A stretch of DNA of 64,000 bases, from positions 310,001 through 374,000 of the forward strand of contig CP060764.1 of assembly GCA_023205875.1 (NCBI GenBank). Direction: 5' to 3'. A model generated the notes under the pieces. It saw nothing but the letters and a program-made list of their open reading frames with translations, was not told the DNA's origin and made no database searches. Below are positions 9,389-18,878 of the stretch, piece after piece. Made by a program: the position numbers and the translations under genes. Position 1 is the first letter of the stretch. The number at the start of each line of letters is the position of its first letter. The DNA comes from Chloropicon primus. Its lineage: Eukaryota > Chlorophyta > Chloropicophyceae > Chloropicales > Chloropicaceae.

Positions 9389-10366
9389 TTACTCCTTGAT
9401 TTCCGACTCGCCTTGGATCCCTCCCTTCTTCAGCACGCTTCCCACGGCCAGGAGCAGCCCCACCATGAGCAAAAGGGGCTTTGGCCCGAACGCTCTCTGC
9501 AGTGCAAACAGACCGGCCCCAAGGGCGGCTAGGACGCCTCCGACAACGACCCAGGCGAGCTTCGAGGGCTCCCTTTCCATCTCCTTGAGAACTCCAGGGC
9601 TCTTGCTCTTCTCGTCCACGGTAAACACGAACAAGGACCCCCGCTTGCCCCGGCCGATCCTAATTTTGTTGGCATAGAGCGCCGGCGTCTCGAGCTCCAC
9701 GGAGGACTTCGGACCAAAGTTAAACGTCTGGCCAAACAGAGTGAACTTGGGCCTCTCGAAGACGACTTGGACTGTCGAGTTCTCCTTGGTCACGAAGGTC
9801 CCCGCCAACTGAATGCTCCCGGGAAGCAGGCCGAACAGGTGGAAAGTCACCATGTTCTTGACAATGTTGGGCCTCAAGATGGCCTGGTACAGGCCAGAGG
9901 TCCTGAACAGCAGGCGCCCCAACTTTCCCCTGAACCTGCCCCCCGCAGGAGCGTCTCCCTCGGGCACGCCCGGCCCGGGGGAAGTGTAAACGACGCTGTA
10001 CGTCGCGAACAGCCCGGGGTTGGAGAGGGGGGACTGCTTGCTCGAGAGGTCGATCAGCTTCTCGATGTTGCCATCAATCTTCTTCCTCTTCTCCGGCGTC
10101 GCAGCTGCGCCGCTGTCCGTCCCCTTGACGTCCTCCAATATCGCCAGGATGGTCTCGTTCAACTCCCCCTCGTTGCTCAGCAGCTGGGATTCCGCTTCGC
10201 CCGCGTACGTTAGAAGCACCTGGGAGTAACGGCTTCTCCTCCGACTTCCGCGTGAGTCGCTCTGGAGGCCCTTGGCGCGGTAGCAGTGCGCTCGAACCGA
10301 GAGACCGTGGCCACGCTCCAGGCTCCTGCCAAGCAGGCTGCGACTTCCCGCAGTGCTCGTCGCCAT
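9389..10366 (-). CDS. Plastid fibrillin (PAP/fibrillin domain) with C-terminal membrane hairpin
   Basis: 325 residues from ATG 10366. A Ser/Arg-rich transit peptide (about residues 1-45) is followed by a PAP/fibrillin lipocalin-like domain: EKLIDLSSKQSPLSNPGLF, ATYSVVYTSPGPGVP, then a strand series ending ALYANKIRIGRGKRGSLFVF. Two adjacent hydrophobic stretches close the protein (WVVVGGVLAALGAGLFAL and LLLMVGLLLAVGSVL), suggesting a thylakoid or envelope anchor, unlike soluble plastoglobule fibrillins. Family members bind lipids and quinones in plastids. The subfamily is not settled; FBN8-like membrane-anchored forms are candidates. The frame continues upstream but holds no earlier ATG. Confidence 0.82.
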   Translation of the reverse strand: MATSTAGSRSLLGRSLERGHGLSVRAHCYRAKGLQSDSRGSRRRSRYSQVLLTYAGEAESQLLSNEGELNETILAILEDVKGTDSGAAATPEKRKKIDGNIEKLIDLSSKQSPLSNPGLFATYSVVYTSPGPGVPEGDAPAGGRFRGKLGRLLFRTSGLYQAILRPNIVKNMVTFHLFGLLPGSIQLAGTFVTKENSTVQVVFERPKFTLFGQTFNFGPKSSVELETPALYANKIRIGRGKRGSLFVFTVDEKSKSPGVLKEMEREPSKLAWVVVGGVLAALGAGLFALQRAFGPKPLLLMVGLLLAVGSVLKKGGIQGESEIKE

Positions 10367-10371
10367 CCCAA

Positions 10372-10410
10372 CCGTTTCCGTCAAGTGAGGGACCGATCGA
10401 AAGATCGCGA
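10372..10410 (-). promoter_or_regulatory. Recurrent promoter motif immediately before fibrillin ATG
   Basis: The minus strand reads GCGATCTTTCGATCGGTC then CCTCACTTGACGGAAACGG, ending only a few bases before the start codon. The CTTGACGGAA variant is shared with the copies upstream of the pentapeptide-repeat gene. Within 10411-10932 a second, weaker copy at about 10660-10706 (TTTTGTTTGAACCC then TTGGGCGAGGCATTTGG) faces the SERAC1-like gene. The rest of that spacer shows nothing else. Confidence 0.5.
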
Positions 10411-10932
10411 GATGCACCGTCAAGCTCTGTCCACTTCCGTCACAAAAACTTCCGCCCTCGGTCCTTAAAAGTCGCTTGAAACCGCGCGGCGTCCCTCGCG
10501 AGGCGACGACCTCCCAAAACGTTTTGGTTTTTCACGAGATGCAGATTGCGGATAAAGCGGTCTGGACTTCGACGGTCGAGGTGAGTGCGCGTCTTTCTCG
10601 GGGGGGGAATGGCGGACGAGTGCGACGAGTGAGGCCGAAGGAGGCTTCGTAATCGGAATCCTTGTCTCTCTCTCTTTTGTTTGAACCCTTGGGCGAGGCA
10701 TTTGGCCACCGGGAAGAGGATGAAAGGACTCAAAAGCTTCTGTCTCGACGTTTGAATGGAATGCCTCCATAGGTGCAGCAGAGAGGGAGGGAGCGAGGGA
10801 GCGGAAGGTGAGGCGGAGGGTCTCACTCTAATGGCGCCGCGGACAAGCACTGCGTCGTCTGCGTCGCCGTCGTCGTCGTCGTTTTCAAGGGATTGGGATT
10901 GGGATTGAGTTTGGTGTTTGAGTTTGGGAAGG

Positions 10933-13773
10933 ATGCTTTGGTCCGGGACGAGGCTGACGAGGCTGGCGAGGCTCGGCGTGGTCTCGGCGCTGGCGGGGAC
11001 GGTGGGCTACGGGTGGTCTTCGACGACGCGGGAGGTGGAGGAGAGGGAGAGGGGAGGGGAGACCGCGAGCACGAGCAAGGGCTGGCTTTCCCTGAAAATG
11101 GGAGAGGACGACTTGACGGGACTCATGATCCTTTTGAGGACTGTCCGGAACATTGTGTTCGACAGCTCGTCCCTTGGGCCGGGGATCAGCGGGAACATCA
11201 CGCGGGTGCTTGACGCGCTCTCGTCGAGCCCGACCCTTGTGAACTCGATGCTCTCCGCGGGCGACGAACACCTCGTGAGGTGGCTCCTCGACCAGCTGCG
11301 CAAGGCCCCGGAGACGGCGGAGAGGAAGGGGGCGGAGCACATACTGGCCCAGATGCTGAAGCACCCGGCCAGTGCCAGGCTGCTACTCAGCCACTCGGAC
11401 CTCTTCCCGGCCCTTTTGGACTACATCGTCGTGAACAAGTTCAGCGACGTCAGCGCGGCTTTGAAGGAGGCCTCCCGCGTCATTGTTCTTGGGTCGCCGT
11501 CCTCCCCGCGGGTCGTTGAAAAGGTGCTGGATACCCTGCAAAAGACGCACGCGGAGAACGACCAGGACTACTCGCTTTCCCACATCTGCTGCTGGGCTTT
11601 GGCCTGCTGGTCGAAATCCGAGGAGGCGAGGGCAATGCTGCAGGAGCTCGAGTCTCTGGCAGCCATATCAGAAGTGCTGAGCAAAGGGCCTCCGCTGGAG
11701 GACGAGGACAGAGCCATGCTCCTGGAGACGACCTTCAACCTGCTGCCCTGTGCCGAAAGCGCAAGCGCCGGAACGTTTGAGCCGAGCATAGTGAAGAAGC
11801 TGTTGATTCCCATTATTCACAACGGGGCACACGCGGTGGCGAACCTGGACGAGGACCTCCTTGCTTGCACCATCAACTGCTTGGCTTCGCTGCTGGAGGC
11901 AAGAGCAATCGAGGCGGAGACAATGCAGAGCGAAATCGATTCGATCGCTTTGCTTCTAAAGCTGATCTCGAAAACCTTCTTCATCGAAGCGGATCTCTGC
12001 AAGGACCCTCTGAGGGCTGCGCTGGCCCGCTTCATACGAGCTTCAGCCCGTTGCGAGGACGAGTTTCGGATAATCGAGACAGAGATCTGGGTGCCGAGGC
12101 TGATGACTTGGCTTTTCGAGAGCTCCAAACCGCAAAAGTACACGCAAGCTTCGAATCCCTTGGGAGGCAGCAAAATCGCAGCGGAGAAGGTTTACAAAAA
12201 TTCTCTTGAAGCCATGATCTCCCTGATGGGCGAGGAGAGGGGCAACTTTGGGATTCAGATCGCAAGGGAATGGCTTGCTCGCTTTGCCCTCGCCCTGTGC
12301 AGTTTCCACGAGCAGGAGGCCGCAAAATACGAACGGGGCGGGGCGACGATAGGAATGCTTGAAGAGAGGGTAAGAGAGACCAAGGATGCTTCAAGCGAGT
12401 TACTCAGCGCGTGCAGGAACGCGACCATTACCGCGGTGTCCCCCCCCAAGCTCCCGCCGGGGGTTCAGGAAGTTGATGCAAACCTCCCGAAAGCGTACGC
12501 TGCCGCCGCGATCCAAGTCGACGAAGCGGTCGCCAGCATGGCCACCTCGAAGGCCATGAACGCTCTGGGTGATTTGCTTTCCGACAACAGGCTGAGTCAG
12601 GATTGGTTCCTCAAGTCCGGGGCGCTGTGCTTGCTGCACAAGATTGCGAGCATTTACCACGACAAGCCCTTGAGCGAGGACCAAGTCACGAGCCTCGACA
12701 AGGTCCTGTCCCGGCTCCTTGCCCTTCTGTCTGTACACGACAGCTGCAAGAGCGAGATGAGATCATCCGAGTACGAAAAGTGGCTTCGCCGTCTCTCTAC
12801 CTCGACGAATAGCAGGGTGAGCAGCAACGCGGAGAGGGCCTTGCTGAACTCAAAGTCGAAGGTTTCCGTTTCAGGAAAATGTTTGGAGATACTTGATGGT
12901 GTTCACCTGCTTGTGCCGAACGCGGACCACCACATCAAGCTCGTGGATAGCTGCAACTGCAACAAGGATGGCTCGAACTGTGACATCGAGGCAGACATCG
13001 TTTTCGTCCACGGTTTGTTCGGCGGTGCGTTTAGCTCCTGGCGCCCAGGCACTGTGAAAATGCCGTCAGAGTCGCAGCAGTCCTGGCCCGCGATGTGGCT
13101 CGCAAAGACGAACCCAAAGCTGCGCCTGCTTTCCGTGGAATACCAGACCAAGGTCTTTGACTCGGAAGGGTCCCAGCACTCCTTCAGGGAGCTCACCTCA
13201 AAGATGCTGAAGAAGCTCTCGGCGGCGGGGGTGGGCCAGCGGCCGGTCATCTTCGTGACCCACTCCATGGGAGGCCTGATGGTGAAGGAGATGATGATGC
13301 AGGGTGCCGAGTCTGACGGCGACATCATCGACAAAAGCATCCAGGACATTGTCACCAACACCAAGGGCGTAGTTTTCTTTAGCACGCCCCACCATGGCTC
13401 TTGGATCGCCACGGCGTCTTGGAACCTCTTCTACATCCGTGGCCTCAAGGACTTCGTGAGCATTCTGAGGCCCGGACCCTATCTCGAGGAGCTCAACGAT
13501 TTCTTCAAGAGCTTTTGCAAGGCGCGCGACATTCCGGTTCTGAGCTTCTCGGAGTCTGACCAGACCCACTTGATGGGCCTGAGCATGGTCAAGGCCGAGG
13601 TGGTCCCCGCCGAGTCTGCATACCCTGGGTTCGGGGACTTTCACGTCTTGGAATCAGATCACATTCAAGTGTGCAAACCGGTTTCGGAGTCTGATCCTTC
13701 TTACAAAAAGGTTGAGACCTTCATCGAGAAGGCACTGGAAGAGAGAGATGCGGGCGCCAATACTACCAATTAA
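10933..13773 (+). CDS. SERAC1-like alpha/beta hydrolase with armadillo-like N-terminal repeats
   Basis: 946 residues from the ATG at 10933. Residues 8-32 form a hydrophobic segment (VVSALAGTVGYGW), a mitochondrial or organellar anchor. Residues of about 60-620 are helical repeat material resembling armadillo/HEAT. The C-terminal 280 residues are a PGAP1/SERAC1-type hydrolase: ADIVFVHGLFGGAFSSW, the nucleophile elbow in VIFVTHSMGGLMVKEM, and VVFFSTPHHGSWIA. A His in a C-terminal ESDHIQVCKP context completes the likely triad. Human SERAC1 acts in phosphatidylglycerol remodelling at ER-mitochondria contacts. Substrate here is inferred from family only. The elbow has Thr where many relatives have Gly (THSMGG). 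Confidence 0.85.
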   Translation: MLWSGTRLTRLARLGVVSALAGTVGYGWSSTTREVEERERGGETASTSKGWLSLKMGEDDLTGLMILLRTVRNIVFDSSSLGPGISGNITRVLDALSSSPTLVNSMLSAGDEHLVRWLLDQLRKAPETAERKGAEHILAQMLKHPASARLLLSHSDLFPALLDYIVVNKFSDVSAALKEASRVIVLGSPSSPRVVEKVLDTLQKTHAENDQDYSLSHICCWALACWSKSEEARAMLQELESLAAISEVLSKGPPLEDEDRAMLLETTFNLLPCAESASAGTFEPSIVKKLLIPIIHNGAHAVANLDEDLLACTINCLASLLEARAIEAETMQSEIDSIALLLKLISKTFFIEADLCKDPLRAALARFIRASARCEDEFRIIETEIWVPRLMTWLFESSKPQKYTQASNPLGGSKIAAEKVYKNSLEAMISLMGEERGNFGIQIAREWLARFALALCSFHEQEAAKYERGGATIGMLEERVRETKDASSELLSACRNATITAVSPPKLPPGVQEVDANLPKAYAAAAIQVDEAVASMATSKAMNALGDLLSDNRLSQDWFLKSGALCLLHKIASIYHDKPLSEDQVTSLDKVLSRLLALLSVHDSCKSEMRSSEYEKWLRRLSTSTNSRVSSNAERALLNSKSKVSVSGKCLEILDGVHLLVPNADHHIKLVDSCNCNKDGSNCDIEADIVFVHGLFGGAFSSWRPGTVKMPSESQQSWPAMWLAKTNPKLRLLSVEYQTKVFDSEGSQHSFRELTSKMLKKLSAAGVGQRPVIFVTHSMGGLMVKEMMMQGAESDGDIIDKSIQDIVTNTKGVVFFSTPHHGSWIATASWNLFYIRGLKDFVSILRPGPYLEELNDFFKSFCKARDIPVLSFSESDQTHLMGLSMVKAEVVPAESAYPGFGDFHVLESDHIQVCKPVSESDPSYKKVETFIEKALEERDAGANTTN

Positions 13774-14077
13774 ACCCTAGCCATGAATCCCTTTCCTTGC
13801 CTGCTGTTCGATTGACTCCTCATATCGTCGATCTCATCTCGTCGCGTGTGGTGGATTTCGGCCCTCTAGAAAAATAAGAAAATAACGGCCGAGGCCCGAG
13901 GGCGAACGAGGACGAGAAAGAAAGAGAGAGAGAGGGAAAGAAACGACGAGGACGGCGAGCGCGCGGCGTGGAAAAGGGAGACGGAGGACAGGATAGACGG
14001 AAGCGTCTTGTCTTGCTCTTTCGAAAGAGCCATCGCTCGAAAGAAACGACCGAGCGTCGAGGATTTGAGGAGGAGGG
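13774..14077. promoter_or_regulatory. Ankyrin gene promoter with a strong recurrent motif
   Basis: At 14003-14050 the plus strand reads GCGTCTTGTCTTGCTCTTTC, GAAAGAGCCATCGCTCG and AAAGAAACGACC, the best plus-strand match to the window motif. It ends about 28 bases before the ATG at 14078. A GA-rich stretch precedes it at about 13870-13960. Confidence 0.6.
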
Positions 14078-15181
14078 ATGGGAAGGAGACGAGGAGGAGG
14101 AGGGGGGGAAGGAAAGAAACAAGGGAAAAAAGCAGGAGGAGGAGGAGCAACGGGTCAAGCGAAGAGGGAAAAGAGAGTCTCGACTCCTCAGGCGGTGGCA
14201 GGGAAGAATGCAGCGACGAAAAAGGTTCCTTCGAGCTCGTGGGCTTTGGAGTCGAAGACGGATGCGAGGACACTGCTGATGAGAGGGACGAACAAGACAA
14301 TGCTTGTGGAGATGTTGCTCGACCTTCAGCACGCGGCGTTGGAGAGGTTGGAGAAAGCGTCAGGATTTGTGAAAGTCCCGGACGAGGTGTGGTTCGTGGT
14401 CGCCAGGCACCTGAACCCCCAAGACCGCATCGCTTTTGCGTTGACCTGCAGGACGTTCCTCGAGGCGGTGAGGGCGGCGAGCCCAAAGACGGAGGGGGAG
14501 AAGGTTGTTTTGAAGACGCATCTGGAAGACTGGATGTCCACGCCTTGCTTCAGTTTGAGTTGGTTCCAGTGGGTGTTTCGCTCGTTCAAAAGGCGGAAGG
14601 GAACACGGCAGCTTATAGCCAGGGGCGCCTTGTCTAAGCACGACAACCACTTTTGCGACTCTGACCTGATGTACCTCGCTGCTTTCCAGGGCAGCAAGGA
14701 GGTGATAGAGTGGTTGGTGAGCCAAGGGGTCCGTTTGGATATCAAGCAATGTGATGTTGGGGTGGCAACAGGAGCTGCTAGCGGAGGCCATCTTGAGCTG
14801 CTGAAATGGTTGAAGGGCAAGGGGTGCAAGTTTCATGGGCGGACCTGTCTTCATGCAGCTCGGGAAGGTCGCCTCCATGTTTTGCAGTGGCTTCGCAGTC
14901 AGAATCCGCCTTGCCCTTGGCACATGAGGACTTGTGAAGCGGCAGTTGATGGAGGCCAACTAGAAGTTCTGCAGTGGCTTCGAAGCCAGGATCCGCCTTG
15001 CCCTTGGAACCTAGATATGTGCGGCATGATAGCGCTTGAGCTCGAGCACCACGACATCCTTGACTGGATCGCCGAGGAGGAATGGGACGAAGAAAGTTAC
15101 GATGACGATGACGATGACGATGAATTCGATTACATTGTTGACCGCTTTGGCCAAGTTCTTGAGATTGTTGACGAGTCCTAA
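14078..15181 (+). CDS. F-box-like plus ankyrin repeat protein of the PPCPW type
   Basis: 367 residues. A basic, Gly-rich N-terminus (about 1-60) leads into an F-box-like helix set (VPDEVWFVVARHLNPQDRIA, then FALTCRTFLEAVR, about 100-132). Ankyrin repeats follow from about 195 to 320. The last two full repeats are nearly identical and carry the tag LQWLRSQNPPCPW / LQWLRSQDPPCPW. The C-terminus is an Asp run (DDDDDDDEFDY). Repeats of this sort occur in large families in some picoprasinophyte genomes and in large DNA viruses; here the codon use and flanks look like the neighbouring genes. F-box-ankyrin proteins often act as substrate adaptors of SCF ubiquitin ligases, but the target is unknown. 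Confidence 0.78.
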   Translation: MGRRRGGGGGEGKKQGKKAGGGGATGQAKREKRVSTPQAVAGKNAATKKVPSSSWALESKTDARTLLMRGTNKTMLVEMLLDLQHAALERLEKASGFVKVPDEVWFVVARHLNPQDRIAFALTCRTFLEAVRAASPKTEGEKVVLKTHLEDWMSTPCFSLSWFQWVFRSFKRRKGTRQLIARGALSKHDNHFCDSDLMYLAAFQGSKEVIEWLVSQGVRLDIKQCDVGVATGAASGGHLELLKWLKGKGCKFHGRTCLHAAREGRLHVLQWLRSQNPPCPWHMRTCEAAVDGGQLEVLQWLRSQDPPCPWNLDMCGMIALELEHHDILDWIAEEEWDEESYDDDDDDDEFDYIVDRFGQVLEIVDES

Positions 15182-15503
15182 GGAGAGCCCAGGACCAGAT
15201 GAGGGTTCGATCCCCCGCAGCAAAGGTACTGGAGCACCGTTAGCGACGAGCGATGAAATCATGCGATGTGAATGGAATTCTCCTCTCCAAGACACTTGCA
15301 CTCCTTTCACAGCATCGCGGAGTGGACCGAGGAGAACATTCTCAATCCTAAAAGATCCTTCAAGCACCCTTTTGTTTTGTTCATCCATGTTTTTTTGTTC
15401 AAGCGTTCTCTCTCCCCAGCCGTCACACCTCTCTCTCCCCAGCTGTCGAGGTTCAGCAGAGAGAGGCGCTGAGATCATCATCGATTCCGATCGTCGTGCC
15501 GCG
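15182..15503. other. Spacer before purple acid phosphatase
   Basis: The frame of the phosphatase stays open upstream through this stretch, but the translation (MRCEWNSPLQDTCT and on) has no homology and the next downstream ATG begins the conserved protein, so I read it as 5' UTR. A GGTTCGATCCC string at 15205-15215 looks like a tRNA T-arm but has no matching acceptor or anticodon arm. Confidence 0.4.
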
Positions 15504-16679
15504 ATGTCGCTCGGCATAGAGCACCGGAGCCCTGGCTCGGACCTCGAGCTGAACGCGTTGGAGGATGTGGACGACTTGCTCATCCGGCGAACGAGGAAGC
15601 AGCCGCGCTCCAAGGCGAGGAAAGTATGCGGTTGGTGCTGCTCGAAAGAGGTCCTCCGTGTCGTGGCATTCTCCCTGGTGTTTCTCATCCTTGGTGCCAT
15701 CATCGGACACGTTTCGGTGAGGATAACGACGACGGACAGCGGGCTTTACACTTCTGCGGTGGCGGAGTCTCAATACACTACCAAGTTCATGGTCGTTGGG
15801 GATTTTGGCCGGGAGGGGAAAGATCACCAGAGCGACGTGGCCCTTCAGATGGCACTCGTTGGAGAAATCTTCAAGCCTCACTTCATCGTCTCCACGGGTG
15901 ACAACTTTTATCCGTCGGGCCTGAAAGTTGAGAATGACCCGCAGGTGATGAGGACCTTCAGCTCGGTGTACGCTTATCCCTCGCTCAAGGTGCCGTGGTA
16001 TGCTGTTTTGGGAAATCATGATTATGGCGATGGAAGCGACAAGCATGACATGCGTACCAGCCCAAGCTTGCAGTCTTCTGAGTTCATGCAGGTCCTGGAC
16101 GAGCGCTGGATCTGTTGCGGAGGGAGGGATTTCGTGTCCGAGAGGGTCAACTTCACGGACGATGGCCTGTTGGAGCTGTTCTTCGTGGACACTTCTCCAT
16201 ACGTGCACGAGTACTACAAGGAGCCGTGGGCGTCCGTGAGCGGCGGCATTCTTGACGAGAAGGAGAAGGTAGAGGCGAAACGAGGCGAGCTGGACCTCGC
16301 GATTGAGATGTCCATCGCCCCTTGGAAGATTGTTGTGGGTCACCACCCCGTGCGAAGCAACGGTATGCACGGCGACACCCCCGAGCTCCTGTCCGTCTTT
16401 CCTGATCTGCTGAACAAGTACAAAGTGGACTTTTACTTGAACGGCCACGAGCATGACTTGCAGGACATCTCGGAACCGGGAAACCCCTCGCTGAGGTACA
16501 TCACGTCTGGCGCTGGCTCGAGGACCAGGATAGAGAGCGGGTACGGTCACAACGAAAAGAATTACTTTTCATTCAAATCTGGTTTCGTGACCATCGCCCT
16601 CTCCAAGAAGAGGGCGAGGGTGCAGTTCTGGCACTACGACTCGACAATGGCTTACGAGTACTACGTCGACAAGGCCTAG
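15504..16679 (+). CDS. Low-molecular-weight purple acid phosphatase with N-terminal membrane anchor
   Basis: 391 residues from ATG 15504. A single hydrophobic segment (LRVVAFSLVFLILGAIIGHV, about residues 50-70) acts as a signal anchor, placing the enzyme in the lumen of the secretory path or outside the cell. All five metallophosphatase motifs are present in order: VVGDFGREG, STGDNFYPSG, VLGNHDYGDG, VVGHHPVRSN and YLNGHEHDL, giving the ligands of an Fe(III)-Me(II) centre. Length and motif spacing match mammalian type 5 and plant PAP3/8/17 enzymes. The likely role is scavenging phosphate from organic esters. The start is the first ATG after an unconserved upstream extension. Confidence 0.9.
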   Translation: MSLGIEHRSPGSDLELNALEDVDDLLIRRTRKQPRSKARKVCGWCCSKEVLRVVAFSLVFLILGAIIGHVSVRITTTDSGLYTSAVAESQYTTKFMVVGDFGREGKDHQSDVALQMALVGEIFKPHFIVSTGDNFYPSGLKVENDPQVMRTFSSVYAYPSLKVPWYAVLGNHDYGDGSDKHDMRTSPSLQSSEFMQVLDERWICCGGRDFVSERVNFTDDGLLELFFVDTSPYVHEYYKEPWASVSGGILDEKEKVEAKRGELDLAIEMSIAPWKIVVGHHPVRSNGMHGDTPELLSVFPDLLNKYKVDFYLNGHEHDLQDISEPGNPSLRYITSGAGSRTRIESGYGHNEKNYFSFKSGFVTIALSKKRARVQFWHYDSTMAYEYYVDKA

Positions 16680-16790
16680 CGGTGGGCCAGCAGCTCGGGT
16701 GTTGATGGAGTGTTTGTAGCATATGGAGTTAGTAGCCTTGTTTCCTGCTTCTGTTTTTGCCCTTGATCCAGCCAGCTTCTGCAGCTTATT

Positions 16791-17160
16791 TGGATGAGAT
16801 TCCTGAAGGGGATGCGCCTTTGAAGAGCGCATCCCGGGCACAAGCTTCCTTCCTCCACACAACACGCGCGCCTTGACCCTCCCCTCCCTCCTCCTCCCCT
16901 CCTCAATCGATTGATGATTGATGCTGCAGGTTTGGTTTGGATGAGATCCCCTTCACTTCACTTGTGGATGAGACAGATGGGGTATACAAGGGGTCTCAGG
17001 ACACCTTTGAAGAGCGCACCCCGGGCACAAGCTCCCTTCCTCCACACAACGCGCGCGCCTTGACCCTCCCCTCCCTCCTCCCCTCCTCAATCGATTGATG
17101 ATTGATGTTGCAGGTTTGGATGAGATCCTTCGTTTTCGTGGATGAGACGAGACAGAAGCC
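16791..17160. repeat. Tandem direct duplication (about 184-187 base period) upstream of TGD3
   Basis: Two copies, about 16791-16937 and 16938-17117, plus the start of a third running into the ATG at 17161. Shared landmarks are TTTGAAGAGCGCA (16820 and 17007), CACGCGCGCCTTGACCCTCC-like text, AATCGATTGATGATTGATG (about 16905 and 17089) and TGGATGAGATCC at each copy start. The offset is 187 bases on the left and 184 on the right. No protein is encoded. The duplication directly abuts the TGD3 start codon, so it likely contains that promoter. Confidence 0.85.
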
Positions 17161-18282
17161 ATGGCGAGGACGGCAGCGTTGTGGACGAGAAAGGCGGCCT
17201 CCGCGAGGGTGAGCCGCCTCGGCGGAGGAGCGGACGCTTCGTTGGCGTCGTCGTCGCTGTCGCTGCCTCCGACCCGGCGGCGACGGCGCCACGGCGTGAC
17301 GCTGGCGTGGGGTCGCGGCGAAGGAGGGAGCCAGGCCTGGGATAGTGACGACTGGGGAGACCCGTATGAGAATGAGGTTCTCAGTCGCGGAGGAGATGCG
17401 GAGTTTTCGGACCGAGGGAAGGAGGACGACGTCGTGATAGAGTTTAGAGATGTCTGGAAGTCTTTCGGGAGCAAAGGTGTCCTTCGAGGCGCGAGCTTCA
17501 AGATTAAGAGGGGAGAGGCCATCGGGATCATAGGTCCCTCAGGGACGGGCAAGAGCACGGCGTTGAGGTTGATAAGCGGCCTTGTTTCTCCCGACAGCGG
17601 GGACATTCTGGTGGACGGGAGGAGCATACTGGAGGACAGGAGGAAGAAGGGGACGGGGGACGGAAACGGCGCGGAGGATGTCCTGGGCGCGGCGACGGAG
17701 GGCAGGGCGAAGACAAACATCCAGCTTCAACTCGGGCTTGTTTTCCAGAACGGCGCCCTCTTCGACTCGCTCACCGTGGGCGAGAACGTTGGGTTTCGGT
17801 TGTACGAGCACTCCTCCCTGAGCCAGGGCAAGATCATGGAGAGGGTGTCCGACAGTTTGGCCAAGGTGGGTCTGAACGGCATAGAGGAGAGGTACCCGAG
17901 CGAGCTTTCGGGCGGCATGAAGAAGCGGGTGGCCCTTGCCAGAGCGATCACGAACGACGGCGACGGCAGCGGGGTGAGGGCGGAGGGGGAAATGGTGGAG
18001 GAGCTCATCATGTACGACGAGCCTACCGCTGGGCTGGACCCGGTCGCGTCCACTGTGGTGGAGGACCTCATCAGATCCCTCAAGGACAAGGGAGGGGTGA
18101 GGACGTACATTGTCGTCACTCACCAGGCGTCCACCATCGCCAGGGCGGTGGACAGGATCATCTTCCTTCACGAGGGAAAGGTCGTGTGGCAGGGCGACCA
18201 GCAGGACTTCAAAACCACCAAGGAGCCCATAGTGGACCAGTTCAGGTCGGGCAGTTTGTCCGGACCCATCAGCTACGTGTAG
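17161..18282 (+). CDS. TGD3: Plastid phospholipid-import ABC ATPase (TGD3/MlaF type)
   Basis: 373 residues. A basic, Ser/Arg-rich transit peptide (about 1-50) precedes a complete ABC ATPase domain: Walker A GPSGTGKST, Q-loop LGLVFQNGALFDSLTVGENV, signature ELSGGMKKRVALARA, Walker B LIMYDEPTAGLD and switch His in YIVVTHQAS. The FQNGALFDSLTV and GGMKKRV strings are hallmarks of the MlaF/TGD3 branch. In plants TGD1-2-3 moves ER-derived lipid across the inner envelope for galactolipid synthesis. Unusual Gly/Asp/Glu-rich inserts follow the Walker A region and precede Walker B. The permease (TGD1) and binding protein (TGD2) are not in this window. Confidence 0.88.
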   Translation: MARTAALWTRKAASARVSRLGGGADASLASSSLSLPPTRRRRRHGVTLAWGRGEGGSQAWDSDDWGDPYENEVLSRGGDAEFSDRGKEDDVVIEFRDVWKSFGSKGVLRGASFKIKRGEAIGIIGPSGTGKSTALRLISGLVSPDSGDILVDGRSILEDRRKKGTGDGNGAEDVLGAATEGRAKTNIQLQLGLVFQNGALFDSLTVGENVGFRLYEHSSLSQGKIMERVSDSLAKVGLNGIEERYPSELSGGMKKRVALARAITNDGDGSGVRAEGEMVEELIMYDEPTAGLDPVASTVVEDLIRSLKDKGGVRTYIVVTHQASTIARAVDRIIFLHEGKVVWQGDQQDFKTTKEPIVDQFRSGSLSGPISYV

Positions 18283-18429
18283 GTGGTGACAAAGCGAAGG
18301 ATCGAATTGTGTTTTTCTAATGAATTGTTGTAATTCCAGGCCCAAGGCCCCCTTACCGCGAGTCCCTGGCCGCCTTTGTGTGATTTGTGAGCCAACAACA
18401 AAACTTTGTAATTCTTCTCCCGCCGGGGC

Positions 18430-18768
18430 CTACAGGATGTCCAGCCTGGACAGAAGCTTCTCGAGCTGCGACTCTTGGTTCCGCGTCCTCTTCCGGACGG
18501 AGAGGATGCTCAGGCACTTCTCGACAATTGGGATGCGGTGCCGCGCGTACCGCGACGCTTTCGGGAGCTGCTTCAGGGTGTCCAGCTGCAATCTGAGCTT
18601 CTTCTCTAACGCCTCCTCTTCCTTGGCTTGGGCGGCTTCGTCCCTGGAATCTCCCGTCGTGGATTCGAATGTTTCGGAGGTGGTGGTGGAGCTCGAGGTC
18701 TCGCTCTTCCCATCGGCCGAAGCCTCCGCCTTGCCGGCCCGCCGTCGCCCTCGCACGGGCCTCCTCAT
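18430..18768 (-). CDS. Small unknown protein with conserved-looking helical C-terminus
   Basis: 112 residues from ATG 18768. The first 55 residues are Arg-rich then Ser/Thr-rich and probably disordered. The rest is amphipathic helix: AKEEEALEKKLRLQLDTLK, QLPKASRYARHRIPIVEKCL, then SILSVRKRTRNQESQLEKLL. The SRYARHRIPIVEKCLSIL segment looks conserved to me, but I cannot name the family. It sits tail to tail with TGD3 and head to tail with the SDR gene, with spacers of about 110-150 bases. It is supported by its fit between neighbours and its composition, not by known homology. Confidence 0.5.
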   Translation of the reverse strand: MRRPVRGRRRAGKAEASADGKSETSSSTTTSETFESTTGDSRDEAAQAKEEEALEKKLRLQLDTLKQLPKASRYARHRIPIVEKCLSILSVRKRTRNQESQLEKLLSRLDIL

Positions 18769-18878
18769 CGAAGCCCTTCTCTCTCGCTCCTCTGCCTTGC
18801 CAGGAGAGTGAAAAATTTTTCAGAGTTGGAGTTGGATGGAAGGCGTTGGCGTTGTATTGTACAATCATGAAGTCCTAA

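Noticed and set aside
14078-15181. Viral origin of the ankyrin protein
   Set aside because: Similar repeats occur in large DNA viruses, but no other viral gene, terminal repeat or compositional break is present.
15205-15215. tRNA gene suggested by a GGTTCGATCCC string
   Set aside because: No paired acceptor stem, D arm or anticodon arm could be found in the flanking bases.
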